DNA from: Phycisphaeraceae bacterium
GTDB lineage: Bacteria; Planctomycetota; Phycisphaerae; Phycisphaerales; UBA1924
Assembly: GCA_015200025.1 (NCBI GenBank)
Contig: CP054186.1
Location: 1,426,001 to 1,490,000, forward strand
DNA length: 64,000 nucleotides
Reading direction: 5' to 3'
Shown: one piece after another, positions 9,206 through 16,353 of the stretch
Numbering within the stretch: position 1 is the first letter of the stretch
How the letters are laid out: every line of letters starts with the position of its first letter
Position numbers and translations under genes: made by a program
The notes under the pieces: model-generated
Database searches by the model: none
What the model saw: only the letters and a program-made list of their open reading frames with translations
What the model was told of the DNA's origin: nothing

Positions 9206-10456
9206 ATGAACGCCAAGCCGATCGCCCTGCTGGTCCCCGCCGCCGTCGCCGTGGGCCTCGCCGCGTACTTCGTCTCCCGTGGCGGCCCCCCACCCGTGAC
9301 TCCGCCGGCCGCCGCCCCCATGCTCATCCCCGACGCCGTGAGCGTCATCCCGGGCGTCGCCGAGATCGAGATCAAGGCCGCCGACCGTTCGCTCACGATC
9401 CGCCGCAAGGACGGCGATGGGCCCTGGACCCTCCCCGTGTACTCGGGGTACCCCGCCAAGCCCTCGCGAGTCACCGACCTCCTCGCCGCGCTGGCCGGCA
9501 TGGCCCTGATCGAGGAGAAGACCGCCAAGCCCGACTGGTACGGGCGGATCGGGGTCGATGAGCCCACCGCCCCGGGCTCCACGGGCGTGCTCATCACCCT
9601 CAAGGACCGCGCGGGCAAGAGCCTCGCCGCCGTCATCCTCGGGAACACCGCCCAGCCCGGCGCGCCGATCCCGGGCGTCCGCTCGGCCCGCTATGTCCGC
9701 CGACCTGGCGAGGCCCAGTCCTATCTCGGTTCGGGGGCCGTCGAGGCCGACACCGCGCCGACCTCGTGGATCACCAACCCCGTGCTCCAGGTGCCGCGCA
9801 ACTCCCTGAAGACGGTTGTCCTCACCCGGGCCGAAGCCCCCGGCGAGACCCCCGACCGGGCCAATGTCCTCGACCTGGTTCGCCATGCCCCCACCGACGC
9901 CAACTTCACGGTCCGCAACCTCCCCCCGGGTCGCGCCGTGCAGAGCCCGTACGTGGTCGATCAGGCGGGGGGCGCCCTCGCGTACGTCACCGCCGAGGAC
10001 GTCAGGCCGGCCGATCAGATCGATTTCGAGTCGGGCGAAGAGGCGCCCCCGCCGGCGGCCGGCTCGAAGCAGGCCGCCTTTGTCCGCTCGCAGGGCCGGT
10101 TCGTGTCGTTCGACGGGCTCGTCATCACGACGCGCGTGACCCGCCACGACGGGAGGTACTGGCTCACCGCCGAGGCCGCGTTCGACCCGGGCGAGGCCCA
10201 GCCCGAGGCCCAGGTCGCCGATCCGACTCGGCCGACCCCCGAGGATGTCCGGAAGCAGGCCGACGAACTCAACGCCCGGCTCAAAGGATGGGCGTTCGCC
10301 ATCGGGGAGTGGAATGCGCGACAACTCGCGGCCAAGCTCGCGGACCTGCTCAAGGATCCCGAGCCCGAGATCGTCGACACCCCCGGGCCCATCGGCCCGC
10401 CGGCGGACGATCCCCTCGACCCGCTCAAGCCCCCGCCCGCGGACGACCCGGGGTAA
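9206..10456 (+). CDS. DUF4340-type membrane-anchored protein
   Basis: 416 residues; an N-terminal anchor at about 5-23 (I-A-L-L-V-P-A-A-V-A-V-G-L-A-A-Y-F-V) is followed by an extracytoplasmic domain with the DUF4340 layout: I-E-I-K-A-A-D-R-S-L-T-I-R-R-K-D-G-D-G-P-W, then a conserved G-x-Y-x-x-x-x-x-x-x-x-x-L-L-A-A-L region and a later repeat of the same fold. It ends in a Pro/Asp-rich tail. gggag precedes ATG 9206. DUF4340 genes typically close GldG-containing ABC operons, which fits here; the molecular role is not known. The stop is only six bases from the stop of the convergent M16 gene. Confidence 0.85.
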   Translation: MNAKPIALLVPAAVAVGLAAYFVSRGGPPPVTPPAAAPMLIPDAVSVIPGVAEIEIKAADRSLTIRRKDGDGPWTLPVYSGYPAKPSRVTDLLAALAGMALIEEKTAKPDWYGRIGVDEPTAPGSTGVLITLKDRAGKSLAAVILGNTAQPGAPIPGVRSARYVRRPGEAQSYLGSGAVEADTAPTSWITNPVLQVPRNSLKTVVLTRAEAPGETPDRANVLDLVRHAPTDANFTVRNLPPGRAVQSPYVVDQAGGALAYVTAEDVRPADQIDFESGEEAPPPAAGSKQAAFVRSQGRFVSFDGLVITTRVTRHDGRYWLTAEAAFDPGEAQPEAQVADPTRPTPEDVRKQADELNARLKGWAFAIGEWNARQLAAKLADLLKDPEPEIVDTPGPIGPPADDPLDPLKPPPADDPG

Positions 10457-10462
10457 GCACGG

Positions 10463-11716
10463 TCAGGGAGCGAGCGTCGCCGGCGGGTTCAGCGGCGAAG
10501 GGCCCAGTGTCTGGACCGTCCACCGCCCGGGCCGCCGGCGTTCGAGGTACTCGTTGACCCGATCGAGGGTCACACGGTCGACCTCCTCGGCCATCTCCCG
10601 CAGCGTGCGCGCCCGCCCGAGCCGGTGCACGTCCACCGCCGCTGCCGCCGCCCGAGCCCCGCTCGATTCGCCGCTGAAGACCAACCGGCTCTTCATCCCG
10701 ACCACCGCGCGGGTGAACTCCTCGGGTGTCATCCGCCCCCCGGGCGTCCCGAGCCGGGCCAGTTCGCCGGCCAGCACGTCGAGCGATTCCTGCGCCCGCT
10801 CGGGAGTCGTCCCCACGTAGGCCGAGAACTCCCCGAGGTCCCGGTCCCCCCGGTACCCCGCCGAGACGGCGTAGCACAACCCCCGCTTCTCGCGGACCTC
10901 CGAGAAGAGGCGCCCGGACATCCCGCCCGAGAGCACCCCGCAGACAATTTTCTCGAGCACGCTGTCCCCGTGGCCTTCAGGCGGAGCGTCGCTCACCGCG
11001 ATGATCTGGACCTGGTTCGTCGCGTCCTCCTCGTGCCCGTACCCGCGCGGGGCTTCGGGCCCCTGCGTCGGCTCGGGGGACGATCCCTCCCACCCCGTGA
11101 GCAAGCGGTCGAGCGCCCGGGCCGCCGCTTCTCCCTCCACCGCCCCCGCCAACGCGATGATCGAACGCCCCGGGCGGGCGGCGGCACGCCACCCGGCGGT
11201 TAGCTCGCCGTGCGTCAGGGCTTCGATCCCTTCCACGGTGCCCAGCCCCGATCGGTCCCGAGGTGCGCGGTGATGCCTAGCCCTCGCCGCGATCCCGGCC
11301 CGCTGCGAGGGGTCATCCTTGAGCGATTCGAGCGACTGGAGCGCCAGTTCTTTGGCCGGGCCGACCTGGTCCTCCCCCAGCGCGGGGCGGACCGCCATGT
11401 CGGCGATCAAGGGGAGCGCGTCGTCAAGCCGATCCGCCAGGACCGTCGCCGTGAAACGCATGAAATAGGTCCCGACCTCGACCGCGCGGGCGCACCCCAG
11501 CCGGTCGAACGCGTCGGCCTGCGCCCGGCTGTCGAGCCCCCCCGCCCCGCGCATCAGCATCTCCGACCACACCGCCGACCGCCCGAGCCGGTCCGCCGGG
11601 TCGTCCGCCGAGCCGCCGGGCACGAGCCAGCACACCGCCACCGACCGAAGCCCGGGGATCGTCTCGGCCACCAGCGTCGCCCCGCACGCCAACGCCGACC
11701 TTGAAATCTCGCCCAT
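10463..11716 (-). CDS. M16 (insulinase) family protein lacking the zinc-binding motif
   Basis: 417 residues, the usual size of one M16 half-molecule pair. The N-terminal domain aligns with M16 (V-A-V-C-W-L-V-P-G-G-S-A-D-D-P) but where peptidases have G-L-A-H-x-x-E-H it has G-R-S-A-V-W-S-E (residues 45-52), so both zinc histidines and the catalytic glutamate are missing. The second domain keeps the substrate-binding Arg-Tyr element S-G-R-L-F-S-E-V-R-E-K-R-G-L-C-Y. It is therefore probably a non-catalytic subunit like mitochondrial MPP-alpha or PqqG, or a binding protein. No active M16 partner is adjacent. ATG 11714-11716 is chosen; the longer frame adds a Gly-rich leader. The protein has no signal peptide. 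Confidence 0.88.
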   Translation of the reverse strand: MGEISRSALACGATLVAETIPGLRSVAVCWLVPGGSADDPADRLGRSAVWSEMLMRGAGGLDSRAQADAFDRLGCARAVEVGTYFMRFTATVLADRLDDALPLIADMAVRPALGEDQVGPAKELALQSLESLKDDPSQRAGIAARARHHRAPRDRSGLGTVEGIEALTHGELTAGWRAAARPGRSIIALAGAVEGEAAARALDRLLTGWEGSSPEPTQGPEAPRGYGHEEDATNQVQIIAVSDAPPEGHGDSVLEKIVCGVLSGGMSGRLFSEVREKRGLCYAVSAGYRGDRDLGEFSAYVGTTPERAQESLDVLAGELARLGTPGGRMTPEEFTRAVVGMKSRLVFSGESSGARAAAAAVDVHRLGRARTLREMAEEVDRVTLDRVNEYLERRRPGRWTVQTLGPSPLNPPATLAP

Positions 11717-11912
11717 CAGACCTCCGCTCCCGCCGACCCCGTGGCACAGTCTATGGGACCCTCGCCCGCCACCCACGCCTCACCGGGGCCGATCTGCCCC
11801 TACACCCGGCACCGCCCGCGCCGATTGCCCCCCGATTCCCGCACCACGCTCACCCGTTCCCGCGTACGGGTCGATCCCATCCGGTTCGGCGGAACGGGAC
11901 CAAGGGAGTTCC

Positions 11913-12440
11913 ATGCGGATGGTCGTCAATATCGCGGCGTGCGCGTGCGTCCTGGTCGGGGCGGCCGTGGTCGGCGTCCGGATCCGGGAGGAGCGGCACC
12001 ACGAGGAGCGGATCGAGCAGACCAAGGCCGCGCTCGGGGCGATCCGGCAGGAGATCGCCCGTCGCGCCGCCCTCGAACCCGACCACGCGGGCGCCACGGG
12101 CTGGCCCGGGACCCTCCGCGCCGAGTGGTTCGCGGACCCGCCCCCGCAGAACGCCCTCTTCGACGACGGCCGAGCGTGGGTCGAGATCGCCGGCAAGGCC
12201 GATTACGACCTCAACCACCCCACCGTCCGGTGCGACGCGACCGGCGGGCTCGCCCAGTTCTGGTACAACCCGGCCAACGGTCTGATCCGCGCGCGTGTCC
12301 CCTACGCGATGAACGACGCGCAGACCCTCGCCCTCTACAACGCCGTCAACGACGCCGACGCGACCACGCTCTTCCCGAGGTTCGCCGGCAACGACGCGAA
12401 GCGCGGCGACCGACTCGGTGCTGCCGACGACCACCGATGA
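11913..12440 (+). CDS. Membrane-anchored hypothetical protein
   Basis: 175 residues with one N-terminal hydrophobic segment at about 5-22 (V-N-I-A-A-C-A-C-V-L-V-G-A-A-V-V-G-V), a charged helical stretch (R-E-E-R-H-H-E-E-R-I-E-Q-T), and a globular part containing L-A-Q-F-W-Y-N-P-A-N-G-L-I-R-A-R-V-P and F-P-R-F-A-G-N-D-A. The layout (short tail, one helix running out of the membrane, small beta-rich head) looks like a pseudopilin, but no prepilin peptidase site Gly-Phe-x-x-x-Glu is present, so I do not call it one. A good ribosome site (aagggag) precedes ATG 11913; ATG 11919 is an alternative. Function unknown. Confidence 0.75.
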   Translation: MRMVVNIAACACVLVGAAVVGVRIREERHHEERIEQTKAALGAIRQEIARRAALEPDHAGATGWPGTLRAEWFADPPPQNALFDDGRAWVEIAGKADYDLNHPTVRCDATGGLAQFWYNPANGLIRARVPYAMNDAQTLALYNAVNDADATTLFPRFAGNDAKRGDRLGAADDHR

Positions 12441-12574
12441 CCGCGCGCGACGCGCGTCATTGTGGATAACCCATCCCGCTCAAGTCATACGCCGCATCTT
12501 TCCGATATCCTCACACGAGAGGCGCGGAGCGCATGTCGCGGCGTCGCACCTCGTATCAATCCCAGGAGTTCACC

Positions 12575-12643
12575 ATGGCGAAGAAGGCAAAGAAGAAAGC
12601 GAAGAAGAAAGCCTCGAAAAAGACCAGCAAGAAGAAGAAGTAA
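12575..12643 (+). CDS. 22-residue lysine-rich peptide
   Basis: A tiny frame ATG...TAA with an ideal ribosome site: aggag at 12564-12568, six bases before the ATG. Of 22 residues, 14 are lysine, arranged as K-K-A-K-K-K-A-K-K-K-A blocks followed by Ser, Lys and Thr. It resembles the basic tails of bacterial histone-H1-like proteins but has no folded domain, so it would be a free polycation, perhaps binding DNA, RNA or ribosomes. The 69-base frame, its strong Shine-Dalgarno and the intrinsic terminator about 200 bases downstream argue for a real gene; codon choice mixes AAG and AAA. Not recognised as a named family. Confidence 0.65.
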   Translation: MAKKAKKKAKKKASKKTSKKKK

Positions 12644-12846
12644 GGCTCGGCGAAAGCCGCTTCAACCCCGGGCGTCCCTCGTGACGCCCGCCACTGTGCT
12701 TGTGTCGATCACCACCGGGCGCCGCACTCAACCGGCGGCGGGCTCCACGGCGAATGTCGCCTGAGACTCTCCCAGCCGCCCGACGCGACGCCCTCCACGG
12801 GCCTGGATAAGGCCTACGACCGAAGATCAACGCGACCGATGGCAGT
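12644..12846 (+). other. Structured trailer between the lysine peptide gene and its terminator
   Basis: No frame of interest. Several self-complementary elements lie in a row: cggc-GAAA-gccg at 12648-12659, gggcgtc/gacgccc at 12670-12689 (7 bp, loop of 6), gccgc/gcggc near 12721-12740, and ggcga-atg-tcgcc at 12749-12761. Together with the terminator they make a ~235-base structured RNA that is either a long 3' untranslated region or a separate small RNA. Convergent with the MATE gene, whose stop is at 12990. Confidence 0.3.
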
Positions 12847-12880
12847 GGGGCCGGCGAAAGTCGGCCCCGCCGTCGTTTTT
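12847..12880 (+). terminator. Intrinsic terminator with GAAA tetraloop
   Basis: A nine-pair stem (one G-T pair) at 12847-12868 closes on a GAAA loop and is followed by five T at 12876-12880. It points in the plus direction and so ends transcripts coming from the lysine peptide gene or upstream. There is no A-run on the left side, so it is not bidirectional. Confidence 0.85.
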
Positions 12881-12989
12881 CAGACCCTTCGGCCCCCGCA
12901 CGATCCCTTTGCACCCCCACCGTGCCCTCAGCACGGCCCTCGAACACCACGCGAGCATCGCTGAGCCCGGGCTTTCCCGGGCCGTGCAC

Positions 12990-14486
12990 TCACACGATCC
13001 CGTCGGTCACCATCCCCGACTGGCCGGCCCCCTCCGGCGTGGCGCCCCGCCCGATCAGGTCGATCGACCGCCACCGGCCCGACCGGAACCTCAGCAGCAA
13101 CACCACGCATAGCACCATGATGTACGTCGCCGCCGCGATCCACGCCCCGAGCGACTCGAGCCGCGGGGCCAGGTGGATCAGCGCCAGCCCACCGCCCACG
13201 ATGATCGACCACGACGCCACGATCGTCGCCACACCCGGGAACACCGTGTCCCCCGCACCCCGCAGCGCCCCCGAGATCACCATCGCCCCCGCGTCAAAGA
13301 CCTGGAACGCCGCCGTCGCCACCATCATCCACGACCCCAGCCACACCACCCGCTCCACCACGTCCTCGGGCGTCCCCGAGTCCACGAACAGCCTCACCAT
13401 CGGCTCGCGGAACACCACGAACAGCACCCCGCACGTCCCCATGTACGCCAGCGCCACCCGCATCGCCAGCCACGCCCGCGCCGCCGCCACGTCGTGACGC
13501 CCCGCGCCGATGTGCTTCCCCACGATCGCCGTCACCGCCACCGACAGCCCCACCGCCGGCATGAAACTCAGCGACATGTACTGGTGCGCGATCCACCCCG
13601 CCGAGGCGTGCTCGGCCCCGAAGTGGCTCACCAGGTACACCATGAAAAACCCCCAGCACACCATCTCGTTCCCGAACATCACCCCCGCGGGCCACCCCAC
13701 ACGCAGCAGGTCCTTCACGTGCGCCCACGACCAACGCCACGCCGTCCGTGTCCCGTACCGGCGGTGATACGCCGGCCCGAGGAACACCGCCGCGGGGATC
13801 AGCAGCTCAAACCCCGTCGCCAGCACCGTCCCCCACGCCGAGCCCGCGATCCCCATCCCCTCGATCCCAAGCCACCCCGCGATCCACGCGCACCACCGAC
13901 CGAACGCCCCGAGGTCTTCCGGCGGTGTGCCCGATCCGAACACCAGCACCGCCGACGCGACCAGGTTGATCGCGTTCGCCGACAAGCCCGCCACCATCAC
14001 CACCCACGCCTTGTGCATCCCGTAGAAAAAGTTCGAGAGCGCCCGGCACGAGAGGTTCAGGAACGCCCCGTACAGCAGGACACGCCCGTACTCCTCCGCC
14101 AGCACCGCCTGCCCCGCGTCCATCCCCGCCGCCGAGAAGATCCAGGGCAACGCCAACGCGTACGGCAGCAGCAGCGCCGACGCCACGACCGCCAGCCACA
14201 CCGCGTTCCACGCGTACGCCGCCCCACGCTCGGGCTTCCCCGCCCCGAAGTTCTGCGACACGAACGTGCTCACCACCCCGAACACCCCGAACGCGATCGA
14301 CTGCGGCAGCCACGCCGCCAGCCCCCCGTTCCCCTGCGCCCCCACGTACTCCGCACCCAGCCTCGACACCAGCCACTTGTCCGTGAACGTCATCAACGTA
14401 TAACTGGTCATCGTCGCCACCGTCGGCCCCGCGACCGACAGCAACTCCCCCAGAGGGCTCTTCGCCTTCTCCAATCCCGTGCTCAT
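12990..14486 (-). CDS. MATE family multidrug/metabolite efflux transporter
   Basis: 498 residues with about twelve membrane segments in two pseudo-repeated halves, starting P-L-G-E-L-L-S-V-A-G-P-T-V. Family features include A-A-W-L-P-Q-S-I-A-F-G-V-F-G-V-V-S-T-F-V-S-Q-N-F-G-A in the first half and S-V-A-V-T-A-I-V-G-K-H-I-G-A-G in the second, with G-A-L-R-G-A-G-D-T late in the protein. MATE proteins are inner-membrane Na+ or H+ antiporters for organic cations, drugs or metabolites; the substrate cannot be told. ATG 14484-14486 overlaps the stop of the upstream MauE-like gene as ATGA, so the two are translationally coupled. The in-frame extension upstream runs through low-complexity sequence and is not used. 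Confidence 0.93.
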   Translation of the reverse strand: MSTGLEKAKSPLGELLSVAGPTVATMTSYTLMTFTDKWLVSRLGAEYVGAQGNGGLAAWLPQSIAFGVFGVVSTFVSQNFGAGKPERGAAYAWNAVWLAVVASALLLPYALALPWIFSAAGMDAGQAVLAEEYGRVLLYGAFLNLSCRALSNFFYGMHKAWVVMVAGLSANAINLVASAVLVFGSGTPPEDLGAFGRWCAWIAGWLGIEGMGIAGSAWGTVLATGFELLIPAAVFLGPAYHRRYGTRTAWRWSWAHVKDLLRVGWPAGVMFGNEMVCWGFFMVYLVSHFGAEHASAGWIAHQYMSLSFMPAVGLSVAVTAIVGKHIGAGRHDVAAARAWLAMRVALAYMGTCGVLFVVFREPMVRLFVDSGTPEDVVERVVWLGSWMMVATAAFQVFDAGAMVISGALRGAGDTVFPGVATIVASWSIIVGGGLALIHLAPRLESLGAWIAAATYIMVLCVVLLLRFRSGRWRSIDLIGRGATPEGAGQSGMVTDGIV

Positions 14487-15175
14487 GGCAAGGCCGAGCG
14501 TAGCACCCCGGCGGTATGGAACCGCCCCCACGTCCTTCCCCTTGCTCCCGCTCCCCACCCTCTCCCTGTAAGTCTCGGCGAACCGGCGGGGACGAGGAGA
14601 GGTGCCCGCGCGTCAGCGAGGGCGGTGAGGGGCGGCGTTCGACTCGCCCCGGCCCGCCGCCCCACCCGCCGCCCCACCCGCCGCCCCACCCGCCGCCCCA
14701 CCCGCCGCCCGGGCGCCATGAGCAGCCCCATCAGCGTCGCGTTGCGACCGACACCGAACAGATTCTCGCGCACCGGGTCACCGGCGGCCGACCCCATGCA
14801 CCCGCACGACACCCCCGACCCGCCCGCCGTCATCCACACAAGGGCCGCCGAGAAGAGCAGGAGCGTCACCGCCGCCGCCCCGCGCGGCACGCGCGAACCC
14901 GGTCGCATCACCAGCCACCCCGCCAACGCCGCTTCGTACGCCACCAACGCCCCCGCCGCCGCCGGAACGGCGTCCCACGGCACGCCCAGCCACCCCAGCG
15001 TCGGCCCGACCGCCCACGGCTCGGTCGCCTTCGACCACGCCGCCCACGCGAACACCGCCGCCACCACCCACACCGCTCCGGCCGTCACCCATTCGGCCCA
15101 CCACGCCCGGCCATCGCCCGCGTGTTGGCCCGCGCGGGGACCGGGCCCCGACGCCCCGTGCGCCTCGCCTCCCAT
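14483..15175 (-). CDS. MauE/DoxX-like membrane protein with a repeat-encoded tail
   Basis: 230 residues. About four membrane helices (W-V-T-A-G-A-V-W-V-V-A-A-V-F-A-W-A near 40-56, then ~80, ~105 and ~150) surround a Cys motif S-C-G-C-M-G at about 125-130, the hallmark of the MauE-like group of the DoxX superfamily, which handles redox or disulfide maturation of exported proteins. aaaggag precedes ATG 15173-15175. After the last helix the protein runs into five G-R-R-V type units made by a 12-base repeat and a further ~50 residues of Arg/Gly/Pro-rich sequence that do not look like a domain; the original stop may have been lost. Its stop overlaps the MATE start (ATGA). Confidence 0.75.
   Translation of the reverse strand: MGGEAHGASGPGPRAGQHAGDGRAWWAEWVTAGAVWVVAAVFAWAAWSKATEPWAVGPTLGWLGVPWDAVPAAAGALVAYEAALAGWLVMRPGSRVPRGAAAVTLLLFSAALVWMTAGGSGVSCGCMGSAAGDPVRENLFGVGRNATLMGLLMAPGRRVGRRVGRRVGRRVGRRAGASRTPPLTALADARAPLLVPAGSPRLTGRGWGAGARGRTWGRFHTAGVLRSALP
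14653..14711 (-). repeat. 12-base tandem repeat inside the MauE-like gene
   Basis: About 4.5 copies of a 12-base unit (accgccgcccc-like, with the single A at 14664, 14676, 14688 and 14700). It encodes repeated Gly-Arg-Arg-Val in the minus-strand gene. Unit length is a multiple of three, so copy number change keeps frame. Confidence 0.9.
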
Positions 15176-15205
15176 CACGCCGCTCCTTTCGGATCGCTCG
15201 CCTGT

Positions 15206-15253
15206 CCCCACCCCCGCCCCCACCCCCGCCCCCACCCCCGGCCCCACCCCCGG
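15206..15253. repeat. 12-base C-rich tandem repeat between genes
   Basis: Four copies of a 12-base unit ccccacccccgc (A at 15210, 15222, 15234, 15246). It fills the space between the stop of the 15257-15961 gene and the ribosome site of the MauE-like gene. Read on the minus strand it is a run of G5-6 blocks that could form a four-stranded G-quadruplex in the RNA leader. Confidence 0.85.
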
Positions 15254-15256
15254 CCG

Positions 15257-15961
15257 CTACCGCTCCAGCGGCGTGCCCTTCCGCAATGCCCGGGCCTTGT
15301 CGATCGCCTTGCGGCCAAGCTCCACCTTCGTCGCCCAATACTCGTTCTTGAGACCGTCGGCCAGCCAGCGCTCGTGCCACGCGGGAAGCGTCTCGCCCTT
15401 CTCTTTGAGCACCCACAGGTAGAACAGCCCCCACCCCTGGATCTCGTCGTCGTAGTGCACCGACCACCGTTTGACCTGCTCGAGCATCCGCCGACGCTGA
15501 TCCGCCGACAGCCCGACCAGATATTCCGCCACACCCATCTGGAACATGCTCGCGATCGCACGCGACTCTCGGTGGTACCCGTCCGAAGACTGCTCGCCTT
15601 CCTCCCGCATCGGCGTCCCGCCCTCGACCCAATCGACAAAAGGCTCGGTCTCCCGAGCGTCCCCCGACCAACGGTCGGGCATGACGCCATAGATGACCAT
15701 AAAGCGAGCCTGATCCGGCGGGATTTCATTCTCTCTCACGAGTTGCTCATGCCGCATTCGTTTCTCGGGTGGCATGAGCGCCTTGAGCGCCTCGAGATTC
15801 TCAGGATCCAAGAACCCCGACACCTCACGCGTCGGCTCGATCCCCACCGGCGCGGGTGTGACCCTCGCTTCTCCCCGCTTCCACGCCACCACACCGGCTA
15901 CAACGCCGACAGCAATCACAACTCCCGCGGCTACCCAACTCCTCCGGCTCTTCATCGGCAT
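15257..15961 (-). CDS. Membrane-anchored hypothetical protein
   Basis: 234 residues. One N-terminal anchor at about 9-26 (W-V-A-A-G-V-V-I-A-V-G-V-V-A-G-V-V-A-W), then a soluble mostly helical domain. Noticeable stretches are P-P-E-K-R-M-R-H-E-Q-L-V-R-E-N-E-I-P, G-Y-H-R-E-S-R-A-I-A-S-M-F-Q-M-G-V-A-E-Y-L-V-G-L, and W-S-V-H-Y-D-D-E-I-Q-G-W-G-L-F-Y-L-W-V-L. No domain recognised. ATG 15961 or ATG 15955 could start it. The gene is less GC-biased than its neighbours and sits at the left edge of a patch (15.2-17.5 kb) with the same trend. Confidence 0.75.
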   Translation of the reverse strand: MPMKSRRSWVAAGVVIAVGVVAGVVAWKRGEARVTPAPVGIEPTREVSGFLDPENLEALKALMPPEKRMRHEQLVRENEIPPDQARFMVIYGVMPDRWSGDARETEPFVDWVEGGTPMREEGEQSSDGYHRESRAIASMFQMGVAEYLVGLSADQRRRMLEQVKRWSVHYDDEIQGWGLFYLWVLKEKGETLPAWHERWLADGLKNEYWATKVELGRKAIDKARALRKGTPLER

Positions 15962-15998
15962 ACCTCGTTCGGCCCGCGTGATCCTGACACTCTAACTC

Positions 15999-16271
15999 TC
16001 ACGGGCCCCCGGGCGGCGACGGCTTCGGCGGGCACAGGTGGGGCAAGGTGTTGCACTGATTTGCTGCCTCGCACTGCTCATCCGGGTAGCCGCCATTAAA
16101 GTGCGTGCAACAGATCCGGCAGCACCGTTGGCACGGCTCGGTATTGCACGTTTGATTATTCAGAAGCTGCTGATCGCTGCACGGATTCGTCCAGTACGCC
16201 GACATCGCCATCATCACCGCGCCGCCCGCGATCAGCACGCCCGCCGCCAGCCACCGTCCTTCGATCTTCAT
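15999..16271 (-). CDS. Small exported or anchored cysteine-rich protein
   Basis: 90 residues. An N-terminal hydrophobic segment (W-L-A-A-G-V-L-I-A-G-G-A-V-M-M-A-M, ~7-23) acts as signal or anchor. The rest holds about ten cysteines in ~60 residues, with the core C-Q-R-C-C-R-I-C-C (CxxCC-x2-CC) and further single cysteines. This could be a disulfide-knotted secreted peptide or a metal-binding domain. It lies between the 15257-15961 gene and a G10 tract, and its base composition is clearly less GC-rich than the surroundings. Start ATG 16269-16271, preceded by gaaggaggttgcc, an almost perfect ribosome site. No family recognised. Confidence 0.75.
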   Translation of the reverse strand: MKIEGRWLAAGVLIAGGAVMMAMSAYWTNPCSDQQLLNNQTCNTEPCQRCCRICCTHFNGGYPDEQCEAANQCNTLPHLCPPKPSPPGGP

Positions 16272-16302
16272 GGCAACCTCCTTCCGGGTGATGTTGCATT
16301 AT

Positions 16303-16312
16303 GGGGGGGGGG
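16303..16312. repeat. G10 homopolymer in a divergent promoter region
   Basis: Ten consecutive G between the start of the Cys-rich gene (minus) and the prepilin gene (plus). Such tracts slip easily during replication; this one sits where spacing changes could alter promoter strength for either gene. Confidence 0.9.
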
Positions 16313-16353
16313 TAGACTGTCAAGCCGGAATGTGCATCATGTGGAAAGATATC

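Noticed and set aside
4760-10324. Very long open frame on the minus strand over the STAS and ABC genes
   Set aside because: Only its last 151 codons (the STAS gene) have domain sense. The rest mirrors the ABC operon; high third-position GC removes stops on the opposite strand.
12460-12490. ttgtgg plus downstream AT stretch as promoter of the lysine peptide gene
   Set aside because: No convincing -10 hexamer at 16-18 bases; left unclaimed.
14641-15253. CRISPR array from the regular 12-base repeats
   Set aside because: Units are contiguous with no spacers and are low-complexity C/G/A.
13173-15422. Long plus-strand frame rich in His, Arg and Pro
   Set aside because: Antisense to the MATE and MauE-like genes; composition is that of a frame-shifted shadow.
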